NCBI GenBank assembly: GCA_036388635.1
Contig: DASVRL010000206.1
Coordinates: forward strand, 1 to 64,000
DNA: 64,000 bases
Direction of reading: 5' to 3'
Source: JALZHR01 sp036388635
GTDB taxonomy: Bacteria; Acidobacteriota; Blastocatellia; Pyrinomonadales; Pyrinomonadaceae
In this document: piece by piece, positions 1 to 8,515 of the stretch
Layout of the letters: each line of letters begins with the position of its first letter
How positions within the stretch are numbered: the first letter of the stretch is position 1
The notes under the pieces: model-generated
Database searches by the model: none
What the model was told of the DNA's origin: nothing
What the model saw: only the letters and a program-made list of their open reading frames with translations
Translations under genes and position numbers: made by a program

Positions 1-1350
1 CGCCAGCAGCAGCAAAACGCCGAGCAGCACCGCGACCGCCAGCGGAACATCAAAACCGGTGACGACTTTCGACAGCGACAGCGCCAGAAACAAACCGAAA
101 GCGGCGAGCGCCCATTTGCGTTTTTCCGTCCGCATTTTGCCGGTCGAAACTTCTTCCAAAAACAATAAATCGCCCGCCGTCACCAGCGACTCGATATTCG
201 CCCGCCTGCCCTGCACGAGCAAAACGTCGCCGAAGCGCAGGCTCATCGTGCTCAGCTTTTCAAAAATCGTTTCGTTATGACGCGTCGCCGCCAAAACGGT
301 CAGATGGTATTTGTTGCGAAAGCCGACGCTTTTCAGACTCTGCCCGACGAGAAACGAATCGCGCATTACCATCACTTCAAAAAGCTCGATTTCGCCGCCT
401 TCCAGCACGCGGTCGTTCAATTTAAAGTCGGGTTTTATCTCCAGTCCGGCTTCGGATTTAATGCGCAGAATATCGACGATTTTTCCTTCGACAATCAATA
501 AATCGTTCTGCTCGATGCGCTCGTTGGCGCTCGGCGCGATTTTTTCCTCCTTGCCGCGAATAATGCCGAGCACGTTTAAATCCAGCTCGCGGTTGATGTC
601 GGCTTCGCCCAGAGTTTTGCCGATCAGATGCGAGCCGGGCAGAACGAGAACTTCGGAAATATACTCGCGGATTTGATACTGCTCGGTGAAAGATTCTTCG
701 CCGCCGCGCGTCGGCAGCAGGCGCAAGCCGAGAACGAGCATATAAATCAGCCCGGCGACAGCCGCCGCCGCGCCGACGCCCGTTAATTCAAACATCGAAA
801 AAGGCTCTAATAAAGGCTTGACGTGTTCGGGAAAATCGGGGCTGTTTTGATAGCGCGAGAGCGCGCTGGAAACCGCCAGGTTGGTCGAAGTTCCGATAAG
901 CGTGCAGCTGCCGCCCAAAATCGCGCCGAAAGCGAGCGGCATCAGCAATTTCGACGGCGGAATCTTGGCGCGCTCCGAAAGCCCGATGACGACGGGCAGA
1001 AACATCGCGGTCGTCGTCGTATTTTTCAGAACCGAAGCGCAAACCGCCGCGACGACCATTATCAAAGTCGTCAGCAAAAACTCATTGTGACCGGCGACCC
1101 GGTAAAGACGGCGTCCGATTAAATCGACCAGACCCGTTTTAATCAGCCCGCCCGTCAGAATAAAAAGCCCGCCGATGGTGATGATAATATTGTCGCCGAA
1201 ACCCTGCAAGCCTTCCTGCACGGTCAGGATACCGGTCATTATCAAGCCGATAACCAGAATAATACCGACCACATCGACGGGGAGTTTCTCGCTGGCGAAA
1301 AGCACAAGGGCAACCAGCAGGAGAAGAAGTGTAATCGTTATTGGATCCAT
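1..1350 (-). CDS. SLC13-type permease with TrkA-C (RCK_C) domains, C-terminus off the window
   Basis: Inner-membrane anion/sodium symporter-like permease, read here for 450 codons from ATG at 1350; the 3' end lies beyond base 1. The N-terminus is a run of hydrophobic segments (residues 5-30, 32-75, 85-115) with the family-style stretch VALVLFASEKLPVDVVGIIL. A soluble middle part (about residues 215-395) contains two successive RCK_C-like modules, one ending LLIVEG and one ending VLLVQG. Hydrophobic segments then resume. This TM - two RCK_C - TM order is typical of the large bacterial COG0471 permeases, some of which carry sulfate or dicarboxylates. The substrate cannot be read from sequence. 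An upstream in-frame TTG (about 1402) is a possible alternative start, but the protein from 1350 begins as family members do. Confidence 0.85.
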   Translation of the reverse strand, partial: MDPITITLLLLLVALVLFASEKLPVDVVGIILVIGLIMTGILTVQEGLQGFGDNIIITIGGLFILTGGLIKTGLVDLIGRRLYRVAGHNEFLLTTLIMVVAAVCASVLKNTTTTAMFLPVVIGLSERAKIPPSKLLMPLAFGAILGGSCTLIGTSTNLAVSSALSRYQNSPDFPEHVKPLLEPFSMFELTGVGAAAAVAGLIYMLVLGLRLLPTRGGEESFTEQYQIREYISEVLVLPGSHLIGKTLGEADINRELDLNVLGIIRGKEEKIAPSANERIEQNDLLIVEGKIVDILRIKSEAGLEIKPDFKLNDRVLEGGEIELFEVMVMRDSFLVGQSLKSVGFRNKYHLTVLAATRHNETIFEKLSTMSLRFGDVLLVQGRRANIESLVTAGDLLFLEEVSTGKMRTEKRKWALAAFGLFLALSLSKVVTGFDVPLAVAVLLGVLLLLA

Positions 1351-1400
1351 TTCGGAAAGGATACCGAAATTCAGCGCAAGATGCCAGAGATTTGCCGTCA

Positions 1401-1510
1401 ATTAACATTTATCATTTAGCATTTAGGGCTTTCGAGTTTATGACGGCTCGGGTTTACCTGAGAGTTATTGATAAATGTTAAATGTTAAATGTTAAATGCT
1501 AAATGTTAAT
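1401..1510. repeat. Inverted heptamer array, unit TTANCAT
   Basis: Left arm 1401-1426 reads as tandem 7-mers of the form TTANCAT (TTAACAT, TTATCAT, TTAGCAT). Right arm 1471-1510 is the reverse-complement form (AATGTTA repeated). About 44 bases separate the arms, so a long hairpin is possible. The right arm runs into the stop codon of the downstream minus-strand gene. It belongs to the set of heptamer array pairs seen elsewhere in this window. Confidence 0.75.
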
Positions 1511-3329
1511 TTCTTTCCACGCTGAACAGACGCCACTCGCCCTGAATACCGGCGAAAGATTTCGCTCCGTAATCAGCAAATTTCAACCCTGAACCGGCGA
1601 CCAAATCCTTGACCGTGCGCGAAGCCAACACTTCGCCGAGCGGCGTTTCTTCGGCGATTTTTTGCGCCAGTTCGACCGCGACGCCCGCGTATTTGTCGCC
1701 GCGCACGTCGCATTCGCCCGTGTGCAAGCCGGTTTTGACGCGGATATTCAAACGCCGCGCCGAATCCGTAATCGCCATCGCGCAGCGTATCGCGCGCGCC
1801 GGTCCGTCGAAGGTCGCCAGCAGACCGTTTTCGTCAAAGGAAACCTCGCGCCCTTTGAAAAGCTCGATTTGGCGGCGGACGTAAACGCGCGAGCGCTCCA
1901 TTAAATCTTCCCAGTTCGTCACTTCGACCGCCTGCTCGTGCGGGTCGACGATTTTCACGCTCATCACCGTCGCCAGCACGCGGTCGTGTTCTTCGTCGCG
2001 ACGCACGCCGGTTAAAAATATTTCGATTTCGTCGAGAATCTCGTCCCGGTCGCCGACAAACGGCAGATGGTCGATGCCGCCCAGCTCGACGTATTTGCAG
2101 CCCGGAATCCGCGAGGCGACAAAGCGACCTTCTTCGACTTTCAGACACATATCGCCCGCGCGGTGAATGACCAGCGACGGCACCTGAATCGTCGGCAAAA
2201 CGCTGCGCACGTCGATTTCGGCGTTCATTTTCGTCAAAGCGACCGCCGCGCCCGGACTCGCGCCCATCCGCAGATAAGTCGCCCACCAATCGCGAAAAGC
2301 TTCGTCGCCAGCCAGCGTCGGCGCGCGTTCTTCGATGCCGATCGGCTTGCCCCAATCGTTGCGCATCAAATCGAAAAACTTTTCGCGGTCTTCCGCGCTG
2401 ACGCCCCACGGGTAATCTTCGTCCCTCGTGCGCTTGGCGTAAGTTCCAATCATCACCAGCGCCGTCGTTTTTTCGGGATAAGTCGCGGCAAACAGCGAAC
2501 ACATCGGACCGCCTTCGGAAACGCCGATGAGCACGGCTCTTTCCGAACCGGCGGCGTCCATCACGGCGCGCACGTCGTCCATTCTCTGCTCGAGCGTCGG
2601 CAATTCCGACAAAGGCACGCGGTCGGACAAACCCGTTCCGCGTTTATCGAAAAGAATCAGGCGCGAGAAATTGGCGAGGCGATTTAAAAACGCGGCAAAA
2701 TGCGGTTCTTTCCAGAAATATTCGAGATGCGAAACCCAGCCCATCACAAAAACCACGTCCAAATCGCCGCTGCCCACTACCTGATAAGCGATGTTGACGT
2801 CGCCGCTCTGCGCGTAGTGCGTCGCCGGTAATTGCGACGCGGCGATTGAGAGACGCGTCGGCGCGGCGATTTTATTTTCGAGATTGAGGTTGATTATTTC
2901 GTCGCCGCGCCGATGCGTCTCCGCGTCGCCGCTTCCGTCCGAAGTGTCGTCGTCAATCAAAACCCGCGCGCGGATTTTTTCGCGGATGATGAGCGGCTCG
3001 TTTTCGTCGTCTTCGACCAGGCGAACCGGCGCGACGAAGCGATAGCCGCGTTTCGGAACGGTTTCGATAACGCCTTCGCCGAGCGTTTTGCGCAAGATAG
3101 AAACGTTTTGCGCCAGATTGTTTTCCTCGACAAAGGCGCCCGCCCAGATTTCCTCCATCATCTCTTCTTTCGTCAGCGTGTGACCGCTGTTTTCAATCAG
3201 CAAAAGCAAGGTATCGAAGGCTTTCGGCGTCAGCGAAACCGCCGCGTTCGCGCCGTCAAACAAAAGTCGCTCGACGGCGTCGACGCGAAACCGACCGAAT
3301 TCGTAAATCTTACGGGCGAAAGCTCTCAT
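1506..3329 (-). CDS. Winged-helix regulator fused to alpha/beta hydrolase and degenerate class III cyclase domain
   Basis: A 607-aa three-part protein. Residues 5-105 form an OmpR/PhoB-type winged helix (ending VPKRGYRFVAPV). Residues 165-440 form an alpha/beta hydrolase with nucleophile elbow GVSEGG (S271) and candidate acid D393 and base H421, so the triad looks intact. Residues 448-607 match a class III nucleotidyl cyclase domain (GLLATFDGPARA; TGLHTGECDVRGDKYAG). The metal-binding Asp of the usual FTDIVG motif is K459, and the usual GDG becomes ENG (500-502), so cyclase activity is unlikely. No receiver domain is present. Inference: a DNA-binding sensor in which the hydrolase fold or dead cyclase domain binds a ligand. 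Hydrolase-cyclase fusions are known, for example mycobacterial Rv1900c. Confidence 0.85.
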   Translation of the reverse strand: MRAFARKIYEFGRFRVDAVERLLFDGANAAVSLTPKAFDTLLLLIENSGHTLTKEEMMEEIWAGAFVEENNLAQNVSILRKTLGEGVIETVPKRGYRFVAPVRLVEDDENEPLIIREKIRARVLIDDDTSDGSGDAETHRRGDEIINLNLENKIAAPTRLSIAASQLPATHYAQSGDVNIAYQVVGSGDLDVVFVMGWVSHLEYFWKEPHFAAFLNRLANFSRLILFDKRGTGLSDRVPLSELPTLEQRMDDVRAVMDAAGSERAVLIGVSEGGPMCSLFAATYPEKTTALVMIGTYAKRTRDEDYPWGVSAEDREKFFDLMRNDWGKPIGIEERAPTLAGDEAFRDWWATYLRMGASPGAAVALTKMNAEIDVRSVLPTIQVPSLVIHRAGDMCLKVEEGRFVASRIPGCKYVELGGIDHLPFVGDRDEILDEIEIFLTGVRRDEEHDRVLATVMSVKIVDPHEQAVEVTNWEDLMERSRVYVRRQIELFKGREVSFDENGLLATFDGPARAIRCAMAITDSARRLNIRVKTGLHTGECDVRGDKYAGVAVELAQKIAEETPLGEVLASRTVKDLVAGSGLKFADYGAKSFAGIQGEWRLFSVERN

Positions 3330-3486
3330 AATTTTTTCATAAAACTTTCAGGTTTTTTTCAGCGGAATTTCAGAACTTTCTAAAGATTCGGGCGACCCTG
3401 TTCGGCTTTAATGGTTTCAGCGGACAAAACCCCGAAGTCGCTCGATTATAAAAAATTTTAACGCAACTTCGGGAAAGAGGAAACCG

Positions 3487-3756
3487 GTGAATTGTATGAA
3501 ACGAGAAATCATCATTGAAGTCGAGCGAGTCACGGTGATTTACAACCGCCGGAACAGGTCTTTGAAATGGTGTACGTTCTGCTGCACGGAAGTCGAGATT
3601 TTAACGCTTGAAGAGGCAGTGAAAATTGCCGGAATCAAGCTGGAAACAATCTGCAATTTTATCGGGCAAGGCAAAATTCACCTTTATCAAACTTCGGCGG
3701 ACGAATCTGCGATTTGTCTGAATTCGCTATTAAACAACGGGAATCAACTTTTTTGA
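3487..3756 (+). CDS. Small CxxC / helix-turn-helix-like protein of unknown function
   Basis: An 89-aa protein with a basic N-terminus (RRNR, residues 21-24), a WCTFC cysteine pair around residues 28-32 and then a segment (about 38-72) that resembles a MerR/excisionase-type helix-turn-helix: EEAVKIAGIKLETICNFIGQGKIHLYQT. The translated start is GTG 3487, set 5 bases after AGGA (3478-3481). An ATG nine bases further in (3496) is an alternative. It stands alone between a divergent regulator gene and an exported protein. I recall similar small proteins from acidobacteria but know no function. A zinc-stabilised DNA- or RNA-binding role is a guess from the cysteines and the HTH-like segment. Confidence 0.7.
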   Translation: MNCMKREIIIEVERVTVIYNRRNRSLKWCTFCCTEVEILTLEEAVKIAGIKLETICNFIGQGKIHLYQTSADESAICLNSLLNNGNQLF

Positions 3757-3792
3757 GGACGAAAATTAATTATATTCGGGAGATTTTAAATT

Positions 3793-5022
3793 ATGAAACG
3801 CAATTTTTACTTTGCAGCTTTTACCATCGCCATTCTGCTGGCGGCTTTGACGATTAACAATTTCGCCGCGCCGGTCGTGCGGCAGGGCGCGGGCGCGAAC
3901 GCGGCTGGACTGCAGGCAATCGTCGACCAGTTTCGCGCGGATTTGGGCGGCAGTTCGAATCCGAACAACGGGCAATCGTTTACCACCGGCAGACGCGAAG
4001 TCAACTGGGACGGCGTGCCGGATAATTTTTCCGAGCCGAACAACTTTCCGCCGAACTTTTTTAACGTCAACAGCCCGCGCGGAATTATGTTTAATTCCAT
4101 CGAAGACGCGACCGGCTCGGCGCTGAATAATTTTGCAGTCAGTTCGACGGCGGCTTCGGGCGTGCCGGTTCGCTTCGGCAATCTGAACCCGGCTTATACT
4201 AATATTTTTCAGACTTTCAGCCCGCAGCGCCTTTTTATCGCCCGCAACACGCACATTGTCGAAGTCACTTTCTTTATTCCCGGCACAAAGATTCCGGCGA
4301 CCGTCAGCGGTTTCGGCGTCGTTTTCGCCGATGTGGATTCGGCGTCGGGCGGCAATCGCAGCCTGATTCGCGTCTACGGCGCGGACGGAACGCAGTTGTC
4401 AGCGGCGAGCGCGCCGGTTCAGGACGGCGGGCTTTCGTTTGTCGGCATTTCGTTCAACAACGGCGAACGCATCGCGCGCGTCGTTATCGAAAGCGGCAAC
4501 GCGGCGCTTTCGGAGACGAATAACGACGAAGTTAACGGCGTCGATATCGTGGCGATGGACGATTTTATCTACGGCGAACCGCGCGCTATGCAGCATCACG
4601 CTTCGGATTTCGACGGCGACGGCACGGCGGATTTAGCGGTTTTCCGTCCGAGCGCGGGCGACTGGTTTGTGCTGAACAGCGGCTCGAACACTTTCACCGG
4701 CTTGCATTTCGGCGCCAACGGCGATATTCCGGCGGACGGCGACATCGACGGCGATTCGCGCAACGATTTCATCGTTTTCCGACCGTCCAGCGGAACGTGG
4801 TTTGCGCTGAGAAGCAGCGACGGACAGTTTTCGGCAACGCAGTTCGGAACCAACGGCGACAAACCCGTAATGGCGGATTACGACAAGGACGGCAAAGCCG
4901 ATTTGGCGGTCTGGCGACCTTCGTCAGGAACTTATTTCATTCTGCGAAGCTCGAACGGGCAGCTTCAGGCTAACCAGTTCGGCACGAACGGCGATATCCC
5001 AATCGGCGCTTCGCCGCAATAA
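3793..5022 (+). CDS. Exported FG-GAP/VCBS repeat protein
   Basis: A 409-aa secreted or surface protein. Residues 1-25 are a Sec signal peptide (basic MKRN, hydrophobic core, then a small-residue cleavage region). Residues 30-265 form a globular part without a family I can name. Residues 270-409 hold three about 48-residue FG-GAP-like repeats, each with a calcium-loop pattern (FDGDGTADLAVFRP; DIDGDSRNDFIVFRP; DYDKDGKADLAVWRP) and a FGxNGD turn, giving part of a beta-propeller-like fold. It stands alone and ends at a strong palindromic terminator. The family suggests an adhesion or matrix role. No enzymatic motif is visible. Confidence 0.85.
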   Translation: MKRNFYFAAFTIAILLAALTINNFAAPVVRQGAGANAAGLQAIVDQFRADLGGSSNPNNGQSFTTGRREVNWDGVPDNFSEPNNFPPNFFNVNSPRGIMFNSIEDATGSALNNFAVSSTAASGVPVRFGNLNPAYTNIFQTFSPQRLFIARNTHIVEVTFFIPGTKIPATVSGFGVVFADVDSASGGNRSLIRVYGADGTQLSAASAPVQDGGLSFVGISFNNGERIARVVIESGNAALSETNNDEVNGVDIVAMDDFIYGEPRAMQHHASDFDGDGTADLAVFRPSAGDWFVLNSGSNTFTGLHFGANGDIPADGDIDGDSRNDFIVFRPSSGTWFALRSSDGQFSATQFGTNGDKPVMADYDKDGKADLAVWRPSSGTYFILRSSNGQLQANQFGTNGDIPIGASPQ

Positions 5023-5045
5023 AATTTCCCGCCCACCAGCCACCC

Positions 5046-5094
5046 AAACAGCGAAAGCCGAAGTCGATTGAATCGACTTCGGCTTTCGCTGTTT
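5046..5094. terminator. Bidirectional terminator, perfect 24-bp palindrome
   Basis: Arms 5046-5069 and 5071-5094 are perfectly complementary with a single-base centre. The left arm begins AAACAGCGAAAGCC and the right arm ends GGCTTTCGCTGTTT. It lies between converging genes that end at 5022 (+) and 5133 (-), so it can serve both. A single-base loop cannot form at the tip, so the RNA stem would open by a few pairs there. Confidence 0.85.
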
Positions 5095-5132
5095 AAACCA
5101 ACCCTTGACTCGCCGCCAAACCGCTTGCTCGA

Positions 5133-7406
5133 TTAAAAAAATCTGACCGTATAGCTAAACCGGATTCCGCGTCCGATTTCCGGCGCGAGGTCTTTGATAT
5201 ACGAAAGGTGATTGCGATACAGCTTGTTCGTCAGATTGTAGGCGTTAAAGCTGAAAATATGCGCGAAATGCTGTCGGCTGATGGTGTATGAACCGGCGAC
5301 GTTAAAGAGCGAATAGCCGGCGGTCGGCGTTTCGAGCGGAAAAATATCCGTCTCGTCGCGCTTGCCGACAAAAACGCCTTCGGGGCGAACGCTCAAGCCT
5401 TTGTAGCGGATGTCCAGACCGAGGCGACCGCGCATTGGCGGAATTCGCGGCAGCGGCGTGCCGTCCGTCAATTCGGCTCTGACCGTATCCGCGCCCGCCA
5501 GAAAGACGAGATATTTATTAATCGTCACGTCAGCGCTGATTTCCGCGCCCAGATACGTGCTGTCCTGCTGCTCGTAGCGGCGCACGGGAAGACCTTCGAT
5601 AATGTCGACCTGACCGTCGCCGTCCGCGTCCTGCAAAGCCTGAAAGACGAAATTATTGATGCGGTAATAATAAACATCGCCCGTGATTCGAAAGCGGTCG
5701 GACAAATGGCGAAGCGAAAAATCCAGACCGTTCGAGCGTTCGGCGCGTAGATTTTCGTTGCCGATTTCAAAGGAAATCGTGCCGACGTGCGGACCGTTGT
5801 TATAAAGCTCTTCGAGCGACGGCGCGCGGAAAGAATGCGTGTAATTGGCGACGAACGCGCCGCCGCGCCAGAGCGCGAAATTAACGCCCGCGCCGCCGGA
5901 AAAACCCGTAAAAGTGCGTTCCGTCAAATCGGGATTTTCCGGTCGATAGCCGTTGCGCTCGACGCGTCCGCCGAATTGGAATTTAACGCGCTCGAAATCG
6001 AGTTCTTCCAAAGCGAAAAAGGCTATCGAATTGTGTTTGACTTTGCCCTCGATCAACTGCTCCGCGCCGTTGATTTCGTAATCGCGGTCGAAGCCTTCAA
6101 AGCCGAAACGCCCGGTCAATCTTCCGCGTTTCGTCTGCTCGAACAGCGAGCGATAGGAAAAAGTTTTGTTGTCGAAAATCGTGCCGACCTCGTCGATGCC
6201 GTCGGCGGCGGTTTCGATTTCCTTGTGGCGATAATTCGTGTAATCGAGATTGTAATTGATGCTGCTCAGAAACGAGTTATTCAGGTTGCGAAAGCCGCCG
6301 TTGATGCGAAAATTGTGGCGGCGCATACGAATGTCTATGTCTTCGTCGACAAACGGCAGCTCGCCGCCGAGCGAGTTTGGCACGGCTTCATCGCCGCCTT
6401 CAAAAAGCGCGGCGAAAGGAATGCCGTAGCGCCGGATGTCGGAATTGAACGTTCCGCTCACAAACGCTTTACTGCCGTAATAGCCGATGCCGAAAGAACC
6501 CGTATTGGAACGCGAAGCGCTGTTCGGAATGATGCCGAGCGGCGTCGCGTAATTGCCCGTCTTTTGCGCGCTCAGATTTCCGCGAAAAAGCCAGTTTTTA
6601 AAACCGTATTCGAGCCCGCCAGCCAGCCCGCCCTGGCGGTCAGCCGTTCCGGCAAGCGCGGTGAAAAACCCTCGAAAACCCGCGTGCGCTTCGTTCTCGT
6701 CGTTGCCGATGACATTGACGACGCCGCCCAGAGCGTTACTGCCGTAAAGCAAAGTTCCCGGACCTTTGACGACCTCGATGCGTTCGGCGCTGAGCGGGTC
6801 GACCGATTCGCCGTGGTCGCCCGACTGCGAGCCGAGCGAGCCGCCGCGCACGCCGTCCTGCAAAACCAGCACGCGGTCGCCGTCGAAGCCGCGAATCACG
6901 GGTCGCGACGACCCGACGCCGAAGCTGCGTTTCGCGACGCCGGTTTCGTTTTCCAGAACTTCGCCGAGCGAGGTCGAAGCCCTTTGCGTAATCTGCGTCG
7001 AGCTGACGGAATTGACCGATTGAAACGAATCGAAAACCGATTGCTGCGTCCCGGAAGCGGTCACCGTCACGTCGGCGCGAACCGACGAGATTTGCAGCGC
7101 GAAATCAGCCGTTTCGCTGGCGCCGGCTTTTAAATCGACGATTTTTGTCGCGTCGGCAAAGCCTTCGATATGAACCAGAAGCGTGTAACGTCCGGGCGGA
7201 ATGTCCGTAAATTCGTAATTGCCGGCGGCGTCGGTCGAAACTGTGCGTTTCAGCTGCACAATCTGCACCGCCGCGTCGTGCAGAATCGTGTTGTCGCCGC
7301 CGTAAGTTACCTTGCCGCTGATTTTCCCGTTCGTCTGGGCAAACGCCGCGACAGAAAAAATAAATAATAATGCCGCCGGCGCGATAAGAAAGCGTATGTG
7401 TTTCAT
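5133..7406 (-). CDS. TonB-dependent outer-membrane receptor with carboxypeptidase-like N-terminal domain
   Basis: Outer-membrane, energy-coupled uptake receptor of 757 aa. I chose ATG 7406 (MKHIRFLIAPAALLFIFSVA), which gives a clean signal peptide; an ATG 60 bases upstream would put a second hydrophobic stretch in front. After the signal come a CarboxypepD_reg-like beta domain (about 25-110), a plug (about 125-245) and a 22-strand-type barrel ending in aromatic YTVRFF. The plug has GVRGGSLGSQSGDHGESVDP and GTLLYGSNALGGVVNVI, which recall ZnuD-like metal receptors. The ligand is unproven: zinc or copper is possible from the SGDH motif only. It converges on the exported FG-GAP gene across a shared terminator. 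Confidence 0.92.
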   Translation of the reverse strand: MKHIRFLIAPAALLFIFSVAAFAQTNGKISGKVTYGGDNTILHDAAVQIVQLKRTVSTDAAGNYEFTDIPPGRYTLLVHIEGFADATKIVDLKAGASETADFALQISSVRADVTVTASGTQQSVFDSFQSVNSVSSTQITQRASTSLGEVLENETGVAKRSFGVGSSRPVIRGFDGDRVLVLQDGVRGGSLGSQSGDHGESVDPLSAERIEVVKGPGTLLYGSNALGGVVNVIGNDENEAHAGFRGFFTALAGTADRQGGLAGGLEYGFKNWLFRGNLSAQKTGNYATPLGIIPNSASRSNTGSFGIGYYGSKAFVSGTFNSDIRRYGIPFAALFEGGDEAVPNSLGGELPFVDEDIDIRMRRHNFRINGGFRNLNNSFLSSINYNLDYTNYRHKEIETAADGIDEVGTIFDNKTFSYRSLFEQTKRGRLTGRFGFEGFDRDYEINGAEQLIEGKVKHNSIAFFALEELDFERVKFQFGGRVERNGYRPENPDLTERTFTGFSGGAGVNFALWRGGAFVANYTHSFRAPSLEELYNNGPHVGTISFEIGNENLRAERSNGLDFSLRHLSDRFRITGDVYYYRINNFVFQALQDADGDGQVDIIEGLPVRRYEQQDSTYLGAEISADVTINKYLVFLAGADTVRAELTDGTPLPRIPPMRGRLGLDIRYKGLSVRPEGVFVGKRDETDIFPLETPTAGYSLFNVAGSYTISRQHFAHIFSFNAYNLTNKLYRNHLSYIKDLAPEIGRGIRFSYTVRFF

Positions 7407-7587
7407 ATTGTTTGAATAAATAAAAACCGAAAGAATAAACAATAAATTTAACAGTGATACGCACAAAGCGCGGACAGGTTTTCAATAAACGGCAGGAATC
7501 AATCAATGAAATGCGCCGGGCGGGCAATAAACCGTTGCGGCAGAAACAAGAAAAAGCGGCTTGCCCGCACCGGACAAACCGCCAAAT

Positions 7588-7620
7588 TACTTTTGCCTTT
7601 TACTTTTTACTTTTGCCTTA
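7588..7620. repeat. Heptamer array, units CTTTTGC and CTTTTTA
   Basis: About 33 bases of period-7 repeat made of ACTTTTG, CCTTTTA, CTTTTTA and CTTTTGC. The tract ends at the TAA of the minus-strand Fe-trafficking-like gene. No good inverted partner is seen here, unlike the other arrays in this window. Confidence 0.6.
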
Positions 7621-7914
7621 CCAGTTAACCGTACCTTCCTTCGTCGTATCGATCTGCGTGAGTTCGACGCCTTCGTCAAAGAGAAAAATCTTCAGATTGT
7701 CGAATAGAAAATCGTGCGAATCGGGACTGGAAACGTCCAGCCCGAAATGGTTGATAAGCTGGTTCTGTTTTTGCAGCCATTCCTTCCAGCAGGTTTGACA
7801 GATTTCGTTGTAAACGCGCGCGCCGAGCTCGTTCGGAAACGGCGCAAACGCCATCTGCTCATCCTTGCGCCCGCAGCGCGTGCATTTAAATTTATCGTTT
7901 GAAAATAAAGCCAT
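7618..7914 (-). CDS. YggX-like Fe(II)-trafficking family protein with added zinc-ribbon cysteines
   Basis: A 98-aa cytosolic protein. Residues 25-80 follow the YggX/Fe-trafficking fold (FPNELGARVYNEICQTCWKEW then QNQLINHFGLD and a C-terminal FLFD). YggX is linked to iron handling and protection of Fe-S clusters under oxidative stress. Unlike enterobacterial YggX, this one carries two CxxC pairs, C11/C14 and C39/C42, which would bind zinc or iron. It is followed on the same strand, after a gap, by no partner, but a peroxiredoxin lies just upstream on the same strand, which fits an oxidative-stress role. Start ATG 7914; AGGGAGC just upstream serves as the ribosome site. Confidence 0.8.
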   Translation of the reverse strand: MALFSNDKFKCTRCGRKDEQMAFAPFPNELGARVYNEICQTCWKEWLQKQNQLINHFGLDVSSPDSHDFLFDNLKIFLFDEGVELTQIDTTKEGTVNW

Positions 7915-7968
7915 TTTGAAAGCTCCCTAATACAGTTTTAATCACAGATTATCACAAACAGAGAGAAA

Positions 7969-8054
7969 CGATGAATGATGAACGCGGAATGATGAATTGC
8001 AGATTCCGCGTTTTTGTTTTTAATTCATCGCTGCGGCGTTCCGCGTTCCGCATT
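7969..8054. repeat. Inverted heptamer array, units GATGAAT/GATGAAC/GCGGAAT
   Basis: Left arm 7969-7999 reads as period-7 units GATGAAT, GATGAAC, GCGGAAT, GATGAAT. Right arm about 8021-8054 carries the complements (AATTCAT, GCGTTCC repeated). Inside it a tight hairpin pairs 7981-7990 with 8003-8012 (AACGCGGAAT with ATTCCGCGTT), followed on the plus strand by a T-rich run. The unit is closely related to the pair embedded in the SbcD-like gene near 27004-27158. Confidence 0.7.
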
Positions 8055-8506
8055 TATTTTTCTGCCTGACGGATCGCCTCTAAAATTTCGTCGTCTTTCG
8101 GGCGAAACAGGCTCAAAGACTGGACTTTGTGATAAGCGATGCGACCCGTTTTGTCGATGACTACGACGGCGCGCGCCGAGCGTCCCGGCAGCCACGACGT
8201 CGCCGCGTAAAGCTTGTTGACTTCGCCTTTTTCGTCCGCCAAAAGCCGCAAAGTCAGGTTGTATTTATCGCCGAAATCCCTGTGCGATTTGACCGAATCG
8301 GTCGAGATGCCGACGACTTCCGCGCCCGTCGCCCGGTATTGCTCCCAATTATCGCGCACCGAACAAAGCTGTTTGGTGCAAACCGGCGTATCGTCGCCCG
8401 GATAAAACAACAAAACGACGGTTTTCCCGCGCTGCTCCGACAGATTCCACTGCTCGCCCTGACCGTCTTTTAAACTAAAATTCGGTGCCGTGTCGCCAAC
8501 TTTCAT
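8054..8506 (-). CDS. bcp: Peroxiredoxin, BCP/PrxQ type
   Basis: Thiol peroxidase of 150 aa that reduces hydrogen peroxide and organic hydroperoxides with thioredoxin-type reductants in the cytosol. The thioredoxin fold contains FYPGDDTPVCTKQLC: peroxidatic C43 and resolving C48 at the C-x4-C spacing of PrxQ/BCP enzymes. The length is normal for the family. The conserved active-site Thr precedes C43 at T40. The gene sits at the very edge of the AT-rich island, whose first gene ends ten bases beyond this start. Base composition is like the rest of the chromosome. Confidence 0.92.
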   Translation of the reverse strand: MKVGDTAPNFSLKDGQGEQWNLSEQRGKTVVLLFYPGDDTPVCTKQLCSVRDNWEQYRATGAEVVGISTDSVKSHRDFGDKYNLTLRLLADEKGEVNKLYAATSWLPGRSARAVVVIDKTGRIAYHKVQSLSLFRPKDDEILEAIRQAEK

Positions 8507-8515
8507 CTCTTCACC

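Noticed and set aside
1139..1408. 89-codon minus-strand frame over the permease start
   Set aside because: It is a shadow of the permease gene in another frame with no conserved features.
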